Shown: one piece after another, positions 57,485 to 64,000 of the stretch | Numbering within the stretch: the stretch's first letter is position 1 | Layout: every line of letters starts with the position of its first letter | Source: Neoscytalidium dimidiatum | Lineage: Eukaryota; Ascomycota; Dothideomycetes; Botryosphaeriales; Botryosphaeriaceae | NCBI GenBank assembly: GCA_037367355.1 | Contig: CM074702.1 | Span: 1,798,001 to 1,862,000 of the forward strand | DNA length: 64,000 nucleotides | Direction: 5' to 3' | Notes under the pieces: model-generated | Told to the model about the DNA's origin: nothing | What the model saw: the letters and a program-made list of their open reading frames with translations, nothing else | The model's database searches: none | Made by a program: the position numbers and the translations under genes

Positions 57485-57865
57485 CGGCCATTCTTAGTCC
57501 GTTTTACTTCGTGTTAACCTATAGAGAATTCTAGATATCTATTCTATAATTCTATAAAAAAAAATCTTAGAAAAAGCTAGTAATTAATATCGAAGTATAT
57601 TTTTAAAGACCGTGTAAAAAAAAGCTCTTATAGAAGATTCGTTTTCTCGAGTATAGTAGACCTTACTTAGAGGTAGTTTTCTATATATCTTACTATATAC
57701 GCTACTTTATATAGTATAAAGAAAGCGTCCGAAAGAATAAAATTTATAAGAATACGTAGTTCTAGAGAGTTAGTAGGGGTATATCGAGTCTTCTACCTCT
57801 CTACGAAGCTAGCCTAGAGGCGCTTAGACCCTTAAACGGCTTTAGACTTCGCCTTTCGCTCGTTG
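57485..57865. repeat. AT-rich, RIP-like relic of an unidentified repeat
   Basis: About 380 bp with abrupt edges, rich in TpA and with CpA and TpG almost absent, while DNA on both sides has normal CpA/TpG content. Motif wording resembles the RIP-mutated Copia interior (CTATAT, TAGTAG, TTAGTAGGGG). No terminal repeats or coding remnants could be identified, so the parent element is unknown. Confidence 0.65.
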
Positions 57866-57906
57866 GCCAGAAATTATCCGTACGTTGGTATATTTGTGCG
57901 TTGTAA

Positions 57907-57920
57907 CGTTACATGTAACG
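57907..57920. repeat. 14-bp perfect palindrome
   Basis: CGTTACATGTAACG reads the same on both strands, and TGTAACG occurs again just before it (57903-57909). It lies at the right-hand flank of the AT-rich patch. It may be the end of a vanished transposable element or a binding site for a dimeric factor; neither can be shown. Confidence 0.6.
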
Positions 57921-58355
57921 TATTCGAAAAGCCGTCTGTGCGGTCTGACTTGTGAGATAACATCGCCTCGGGCAATGCGCTCCGACATGCCCTAAACCGC
58001 GCGCCCTACCGCTAACCAAAAGCCGACGGCGAGTCCAGGGACGCCGAGCGGACGCGGCTGGCTGTGCACGTGACTTTCTAAGCGAGCGCTCTGGCGGCCT
58101 CAAAATTCGATCGCCCTCTCCGCCGCGCTCTTTTCTTTTCTCTTCATGAAAGTTGATTTTTGAAGACCCAGGAAATTTGACACCTTGCTCGCTTGCAGGC
58201 ACCCTAGCCGGTGTCTTGTCCAAGCGTGAGCCTGGGGTTGTATTAGCTGGGGAGAGAGACGCCTCCCGCTGTCAAGAAGCAGCAGCTCTGAATTTTTCCG
58301 TGAGCCGTTGACTCCCGTTGAAGCGGTACATACATGCCATAAGAAGTGTCCTTGC

Positions 58356-58380
58356 TCGACTCGACTCGACTCGACTCGAC
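58356..58380. repeat. pentanucleotide microsatellite (TCGAC)5
   Basis: Five perfect TCGAC units in the upstream region of the gene at 58690. Confidence 0.95.
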
Positions 58381-58689
58381 TTCGATCCTTGTCTCCGATC
58401 TTAACTCCGGAGTCCCATCTCTCCTCTCCCGCCACAGCACCTGCTGACTACACGTTCCCTGCCGCTCCGCATTAAGCCGCATGCTCGTCCACGCGACACC
58501 CTGTAGCCTCTTGTTCCTGCTTCATCATACCCCTCTCGCATCATTGCAACACCTCTACCCCGCCTTCACAATGGATGCATGAGCCCCGGTCGGCAAGCGA
58601 TCGCGCGAGCCGTCCGCCCGCGCGCCCTCACGCCCGACGTATCTACATACATAGGCTCCCCCTAACCGCTTGCACCTCAGCCACCTGCG

Positions 58690-59586
58690 ATGGCAAGAAG
58701 GACTAGGCGCACGGCGCTCGCACGCGCGCCAACTGAGGCCTACTCGTCCACGACCACCACCACCATCGCCACAGCCCGTAGCGCCAAAGCGCCTGCCCAG
58801 CCCACTCCGCCGCCCGCACCGCGATACCACCACGACGATGACGACGAGTCCTACGAATCGACCGACGTCGAAGCCGACCCCTTCCCCTTCTTCGCGCTGC
58901 CCGCCGAGATCCGGCTGCGCGTGTACGAGCTGCTGCTCACGGTGCCCGGCGTGATCGACCTGGACCCGATCAACTACCGCAAGATATGGCGGCGCGCGCT
59001 GCCGCTCTTCCTGACCTCGCACCGCATGCACGAGGAGGCGTACCGCGTCTTCTACGGCACCAACCTCTTCCGCATCTTCCCCCTGCACGGCCGCTTCTTC
59101 CACACCAAGAAGCCGCTCCTCGCGCGCCTCCCGCCGCGCTACCGCCGCCGCATCACGCGCCTCGAGCTGCGCCTGGGCCCCGGCTGGCAGGGCCCCCTGC
59201 CAAAATGCTGGGACCTGTCGCCCGAGGGCGCGGAGAGGCTGGGCCTGGCGGACCTGCGCGAGGTGCGCTCGCTCAAGGTCTTCGTCGAGTGCGACCCGGC
59301 CGGCGACGAGATCTTCCGCGGCTTCCGCCGCAGCGACGACTTCTTCACGGCCTTCTGCGGCGGCCTGCTGCGCGACCTGCTCCCGCGCGTGCCCAGCATC
59401 GAAGAGGTGCAGTTCGACGGCTTCCCCAGCGTCAAGAAGGACAGCCCGCTCATGACGGAGCTGCTGGGCCTGGTCACGGCCGACGGGAAGCGCATCACCT
59501 ACGGTCCGGAGCGCGGCTGGGCTGACAAGGTGGCTGAGTTGGAAACGGGCATCGCGAGGTTGCACCTCTGGGCGGGCAGGCATTAG
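58690..59586 (+). CDS. F-box-like / DUF7730-type fungal protein
   Basis: One exon, 298 residues from MARRTRRTALARAP. A Thr/Pro-rich, acidic leader (1-58, with HHDDDDESYESTDVEAD) precedes a domain starting FFALPAEIRLRVYELLL. That F-box-like helix is followed by LPLFLTSHRMHEEAYRVFYGTNLFRIF, the arrangement seen in the many DUF7730/2EXR proteins of filamentous ascomycetes. The rest (RRITRLELRLGPGW, LREVRSLKVFVECDP, RVPSIEEVQFDGFP) fits their beta-rich, LRR-like body. Function is unknown; an F-box role in ubiquitin ligases is only suggested. Codon third positions are extremely GC-rich, which leaves a 359-codon antisense frame open across the whole gene. Confidence 0.8.
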   Translation: MARRTRRTALARAPTEAYSSTTTTTIATARSAKAPAQPTPPPAPRYHHDDDDESYESTDVEADPFPFFALPAEIRLRVYELLLTVPGVIDLDPINYRKIWRRALPLFLTSHRMHEEAYRVFYGTNLFRIFPLHGRFFHTKKPLLARLPPRYRRRITRLELRLGPGWQGPLPKCWDLSPEGAERLGLADLREVRSLKVFVECDPAGDEIFRGFRRSDDFFTAFCGGLLRDLLPRVPSIEEVQFDGFPSVKKDSPLMTELLGLVTADGKRITYGPERGWADKVAELETGIARLHLWAGRH

Positions 59587-60041
59587 CCTTGTTGATACAA
59601 GTGAAATCTGCGTAGTCCTCATCAGATTCAGCAACGTGAAAGAACGCGTTTTAGTTTATTGTTGGTAATGTAGTAACTACTTGGCAAAGAGATGAGAACG
59701 ACTAAGTGAATGGAGATAAAACCAATTCAATTCAGACTACACGGGGACTTGAACAGTAGAGCGTTTGCCACGTGTGAGCCTACGAATCCACTACGCCCGG
59801 CTCCAGGATCTCGGCCCAACGCATCCCCTCCCGTTCCCTTTTTAGCCAACGCCCATGTGGTATCGTCCTCACAAATCCTAACCCAAAATACATTGCATAA
59901 GAGAGACACTGCGACCGGCAGACGAAAACGCATTGTGACAAGCTCCCCGTCTCAACACCGGCGCACAAGCGCCCACATGAGATACCCTCCCAGTCCTTAC
60001 TCTCGTGTCTTCATCCAACACGAACCGCCGTCACTACTACG
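59587..60041. other. convergent 3' intergenic region
   Basis: About 0.45 kb between the gene at 58690 and rpd3. A tRNA-like fragment on the minus strand near 59750 was examined and rejected. No gene seen. Confidence 0.5.
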
Positions 60042-62346
60042 TCACGACGAACTTTCAGCTTCTGCTGCGGCTTTCGTGGCTGCTTCACCCTTGACCTCCT
60101 CTTCCTGCCTCTCAGCGAGACCCTCTTCCTTCAGCACACCAGGCTCAGCATCATCCATCTCGACATCTTCGGCAGTAGTATCAGCGGTTGCCGTTATACC
60201 AGGCTGTGCCGCCGGACTACCTCCAACGGGAGCAGTAGCTAGCTGCTCTGTCTCAGGCTCAATTTTTGGCGTGGGATCGGCGGTCTCGGGCTCCCGGGGC
60301 ACGGGAGACGCTTGTTCTGCCGGTGGCGCTGCGGCTCCCTGTTCAGCTGGTGGAGATGCGGGAGGCGTAAGAGCAGAGGTGGGCTCATCAGTTGCCGTTC
60401 TGGGTGCGCTTGCCGCTGAGGCTTCGGCCTCTTCATTTGCTGCAGTCGCAGCCTCGGGAGCATTGGACATATCGACATCTCCATCGGCATCTGCGACCGC
60501 CGCAGCAGCTACGGTCTCGGGATCAGTTGCGGCGGGCGCTGGTGACTGGACAATCGAAGCGGGCTGGCTAGCGCTCGTCTCTGCAGCGGCTGCTGGACTT
60601 GTGCGTCTGGAGGACTTTTTCGTATCAGGTGCGCTGACATTACTGCCTTCAGCCCCGTTTGCGCTACCAAGTCCAGGAGTTGCGTCTCCGTCAACCGCAT
60701 TGGCATTTTGGTAGTCCATGATGTTCATCCTGCGCTTCTTGCCCGGCTGCTTGCGCACACCTTGCTTCTCGTTTTCTGCCTCATCTTCACTTTCGCTCAG
60801 CTCACCATCCTTCTCTACTCGCTTATCCCAGCGATGTTGCGTGTATCTGACGTCTGGATTCTCATCTTCGTCCATGTCGTTCATCTCGTCTTCTGCCTCG
60901 TCATCCATACCGGGCATCAGTGGAGAGCGTGGGACGTCCGTCATCTGAACCGAGGGGGCAAACGCAGTTCGTTTGATATTTTCGATCACTTGGGACCGGA
61001 TCTTATCAAGATACTCGGGCGAGTTCGCGTTGTCCATGTTCGAGGGGCGAACGTCAAGTTCAAAGTCAGGGGCAAAATACTACCATACTGTTAGCTTTGG
61101 ATGGGGAGCTGATGGTAAGTGGATATACACATACGTCGAAGTAGTCGTTGTATGGGAGCTGAGGGCCCAGCTCACTGCCGACAAGTTGGCCAGTCTCATA
61201 TGCCCAAGTACGCGCGACATTGCGCATAGTGTAGCCACCCCCGCCAAGAACAAGCGTGGGCAGATTAAAGCTCTTCACGAACCTGACGCAGTTGGCATGC
61301 CCCCTCATGCTGAGATTGAAGGCGCCTAACCGGTCGCCAGACAAGCTGTCGCCTCCACATTGTAGTACAACAGCTTCGGGCCTGTACCAATCCATGACAG
61401 CTTTGATTACAGGTTCAAAAATTCCCTTGTACGTTTCATCGGTGATACCATCCCTCAGTGGGAAGTTGACAGCGTAGTATTTTCCGTTGCCGACACCGAT
61501 ATCTCGTAGCTCGCCAGTTCCGGGGAAGTATTCGCCGTACTTATGAAAGGACACAGTCATGACACGGTCGGTCGTGTAGAAGGCTTCTTCAACGCCATCG
61601 CCGTGATGAACATCGATGTCGATATAGAGGACGCGTTGCTTGAAACGGAGGAGCTCGATGATACCGAGCACGATGTCTAAGGAGAGCGGCGTTAGCGTAT
61701 CCTGTTGTCCGGGTCCAGAAGCGGTATGAAAAGGCCACCTACCATTGACGTAGCAGAACCCGCTGGCCTCGCTCTTCTTGGCGTGATGAAGGCCGCCAGC
61801 CCAGTTTACAGCGACGTCGCACTTGCCTCGATTGAGACGTGCGGCGCCTTCCATACTGCCACCGGCACTGATTCCGCAGTACTCGAACAAGCCATCGAAA
61901 ACGGGGCAGTCATCGCCAACGTTGAACTTGCTTTGTTCCTTGGCGAAATTATCCATGTTGTCTGGGGTGACCTTCTGCAGGAAGTCGACGTATTCATCGG
62001 TGTGGAACTGCGTCATCTCGAATTTGGAGGCGGGCTTCGCACGCTACACCGGCTGTCAGCGAGGTGTTCATCGTAGATTGGCGCAGCTGCAGCTAGAAAA
62101 CGCTCGGGGCGCGTTGAGATGCTCGCAAGGTGGGGAATGGATACGTACGTAGATTTCAAGCTTCTTGTAGAGGCCATAGTTCATGATCAGACTGTGGGCC
62201 ATGCGTATGCGATGCGGCTTCATGGGATGGCCAGCGACATACGCGTAGTTGCCCACATCGGAGTCGTAGAAATAGGCGACTTTCTTCGGCTGAGAGCTGC
62301 CGTTGACGTTAAAGTCGTCGAGCGGAGGAGCACCAGCGCCCACCAT
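60042..62346 (-). CDS. rpd3: Class I histone deacetylase, RPD3 type
   Basis: Four exons on the minus strand: 62346-62149, 62043-61743, 61676-61135 and 61079-60042, 692 residues. Splice junctions restore the family wording: [31 protein letters not shown] and [16 protein letters not shown]. Active-site segments are [51 protein letters not shown] and [14 protein letters not shown]. After the catalytic domain comes a tail of more than 250 residues: acidic ([17 protein letters not shown]), a basic GKKRRMN stretch and a long Ala/Pro/Glu-rich region. Such extended tails are typical of filamentous-fungal RpdA-type enzymes and unlike yeast Rpd3 (about 430 residues). The enzyme is the deacetylase of Rpd3L/Rpd3S complexes. 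It is divergent from rpn11. Confidence 0.96.
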
Positions 62347-62797
62347 TGCTGCGACTAGCTAGAGCTGCGACAGGAGGAATGAAACGAGGACTCAGAGCGC
62401 AAGGGCAAAAATGGGCGAGGAGATGTATAGGGAAGAGGATGCGGGGCCGGCGGGAGCTCTCTGCGCGGCGAGAGCGTGCGAGCAGAAGAGCGCGGCACTC
62501 TGGGCCATGCAATGGAGGGCGCGCCACGCGCGGGTTGAAAGCGGTGAGCGGCGGGTGGCGGGCGGCGGACGGTGGTCTCGGCGCAGTTGTTCCGGCGCTC
62601 CGACGCTCAGTCGCCGCTACCTCTAGCGTCAGCTCCGCCGGGAGCTCCAGCGCCTCACACGCTGCACAACATCCTCCCGCGCCGCTGGTCCATCTTCCAT
62701 CGTGCTGCCAGCCCTCTCATACCTGCTCCACTACCTCCCCACCCCCCGACCGACCTTCCTCTTCTCGTAACTCTGCCCCACACGGCATCACTCCAGC
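62347..62797. promoter_or_regulatory. divergent promoter rpd3 / rpn11
   Basis: Only 451 bp separate the two start codons on opposite strands, so both promoters must share or abut here. I did not recognise a proteasome-type control element (Rpn4-like site) with confidence. Confidence 0.5.
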
Positions 62798-64000
62798 ATG
62801 GATCGCCTAAACCGCATGCTCGCCGCCGCGCAGGGCATGAGAGATGCCGGCCCAGCTCAAGTACGTTGCCTCCTGCTGCCACACTTCTTCTTTCTGCTGC
62901 TATTCTGCCGACATGGATCCTTTCCCCTACCCTGATGGATGGTATGCGGACTGGTATTTTGTATGCCACCGCACCATGGCTCCGACGAGCGCGCGTTGCT
63001 TCCCCAAGCTCGCAAGCTAACAGAAGGCTCCTTCAGGACACGAATCTCATCGATAACTCCGAAACCGTCTACATATCTTCCCTCGCCCTCCTCAAGATGC
63101 TGCGGCACGGCCGTGCTGGTGTGCCGATGGAAGTCATGGGCCTGATGCTGGGTGAATTCGTGGATGACTACACCGTGCGGGTAGTCGATGTCTTCGCTAT
63201 GCCCCAGAGCGGTACTGGCGTCAGTGTTGAGGCTGTGGATCCAGTGTTCCAGACAAAGATGATGGACATGCTGAGGCAGACGGGACGGTAAGGAACATTC
63301 CACACATGGGCCGCACTTAGGATAACGCCCTGACATGACGCGACGATTAGGCCGGAGACCGTTGTCGGCTGGTACCACTCGCATCCTGGTTTTGGATGCT
63401 GGCTGTCTAGTGTCGACATCAACACGCAGCAATCCTTCGAACAGCTTACACCCCGCGCCGTCGCTGTTGTCGTAGACCCCATCCAGTCGGTCAAGGGCAA
63501 GGTCGTCATCGATGCTTTCCGCCTAATCAACCCTCAGACTCTCATGATGGGCCATGAACCTCGGCAAACCACGTCCAACTTGGGTCACCTCAACAAGCCC
63601 TCAATCCAAGCGCTCATTCACGGTCTCAACAGGCACTACTATAGCATAGGCATCAACTACAGGAAGACAGGGTTGGAAGAGAATATGTTGATGAATTTGC
63701 ACAAGCATGTCTGGACAGAGGCACTGGAGATGGACGATTTCAAGCAGGAGGGTGAGAAGAATGTGGAAAGGCTGAAGAGATTGGTTAGCCTGGCTGAGGG
63801 CTACGAGAAGAGGGTGAAGGAAGAGACGGAGCTTTCAAAGGAGCAGCTTAAGACAAGATACGTGGGCAAGGTGGATCCTAAGAAGCGTACGTTTTTTCTT
63901 TTAGTCAGAGTCTCGTGAGCTCTACTGACTGTCATACAGATATTGAGGATGTCGGCCAACAGCTCATTGAGGACAACATCGTTGCTGTGTCGAGGCAGAT
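62798..64000 (+). CDS. rpn11: 26S proteasome deubiquitinase RPN11 (partial, cut by window end)
   Basis: Exons 62798-62860, 63037-63287, 63351-63886 and 63940 to the window end. The start is [21 protein letters not shown], joined to [15 protein letters not shown]. The JAMM metalloprotease motif is complete: catalytic Glu ~53 in [10 protein letters not shown], then [14 protein letters not shown] with His ~114, His ~116 and Asp ~127. The intron-split His codon ([11 protein letters not shown]) opens exon 4, of which 20 codons are visible. The lid subunit removes ubiquitin chains from substrates as they enter the proteasome. The rest of the C-terminal domain lies beyond the window. Confidence 0.97.

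Larger units (their letters stand above)
57018..58689. other. gene-less stretch with RIP-like patch and microsatellite
   Basis: About 1.7 kb without a supported gene. It contains the promoter of the hydroxyacid dehydrogenase, an AT-rich CpA/TpG-poor patch (57485-57865), a 14-bp palindrome, a pentanucleotide repeat and the leader of the DUF7730-type gene. The frames between 57909 and 58482 are low-complexity and domain-less. Confidence 0.5.

Noticed and set aside
58356..58380. possible CRISPR-like or tandem array
   Set aside because: Five contiguous 5-bp units without spacers are a plain microsatellite; the organism is also eukaryotic.
58555..59634. 359-codon minus-strand open frame
   Set aside because: It is antisense to the DUF7730-type gene, arises from extreme GC at third positions, and has no recognisable domain.
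59740..59830. tRNA-like stretch on the minus strand with a B-box-like GTTCAAGTCC
   Set aside because: The T-stem and acceptor arms do not pair and no anticodon arm can be drawn.
59710..60714. 334-codon plus-strand open frame, Ser/Ala/Val-rich
   Set aside because: It is the antisense shadow of the low-complexity RPD3 tail; the RPD3 exon is supported by its junction with the catalytic domain.

Overview
The window is nuclear DNA of a filamentous ascomycete (Pezizomycotina). The evidence is compact genes with introns mostly of 50-80 nt (GT...AG, CTAAC/CTGAC-type branch points), a typical fungal gene set (spa2, a HOS2-type and an RPD3-type histone deacetylase, an FcyB-like permease, vacuolar alkaline phosphatase), and a repeat-induced point mutation (RIP) signature confined to one retrotransposon and one small patch. 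A dothideomycete is possible from the style of the accessory genes, but that is a weak inference. Exon coordinates below were read by eye from splice signals and reading frame.

Layout. 0.8-4.8 kb: an MDR-type oxidoreductase and a cytochrome P450, both on the minus strand. 4.8-8.4 kb: no supported gene, one hexanucleotide microsatellite. 8.4-19.4 kb: housekeeping and signalling genes (Srk1/Rck2-type kinase, HOS2-type deacetylase, YNG2-type ING/PHD protein, SPA2). 20.8-28.4 kb: FcyB-like purine-cytosine permease, RNA polymerase III subunit RPC6/Rpc34, vacuolar alkaline phosphatase. 29.1-45.6 kb is the accessory part: a small Cys-rich ORF, a 6.4-kb RIP-destroyed Ty1/Copia element with a nested solo LTR, an M19 dipeptidase divergent from a Dal5-type MFS transporter, a Baeyer-Villiger monooxygenase gene cut off at its C-terminus, a SET/MYND-like protein, and an intron-split small protein made of four degenerate repeats. 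47.7-64.0 kb returns to core genes: a DUF3405 protein, a Tim17/22/23-like protein, cytosolic Phe-tRNA synthetase alpha, a D-2-hydroxyacid dehydrogenase, an F-box-like/DUF7730-type protein, RPD3 and the proteasome deubiquitinase RPN11 (cut by the window end). A second small RIP-like AT-rich patch lies at 57.5-57.9 kb.

How the genes fit together. Three chromatin regulators (HOS2, YNG2, RPD3) share the window; HOS2 and YNG2 are divergent and share one intergenic region, as do RPD3 and RPN11. The dipeptidase/transporter pair shares a divergent promoter with a TGACTCA site and could take part in uptake and breakdown of small nitrogenous compounds (inference). The most informative structure is the Copia element. 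Its two 208-bp LTRs differ only at CpA/TpG sites and in mirror-image fashion, a perfect 5-bp target duplication surrounds it, and it carries a nested 740-bp solo LTR with its own 5-bp duplication and a strand-biased mutation pattern. The most novel gene candidate is the four-repeat protein at 45.0-45.6 kb, which is invisible as a single open frame.
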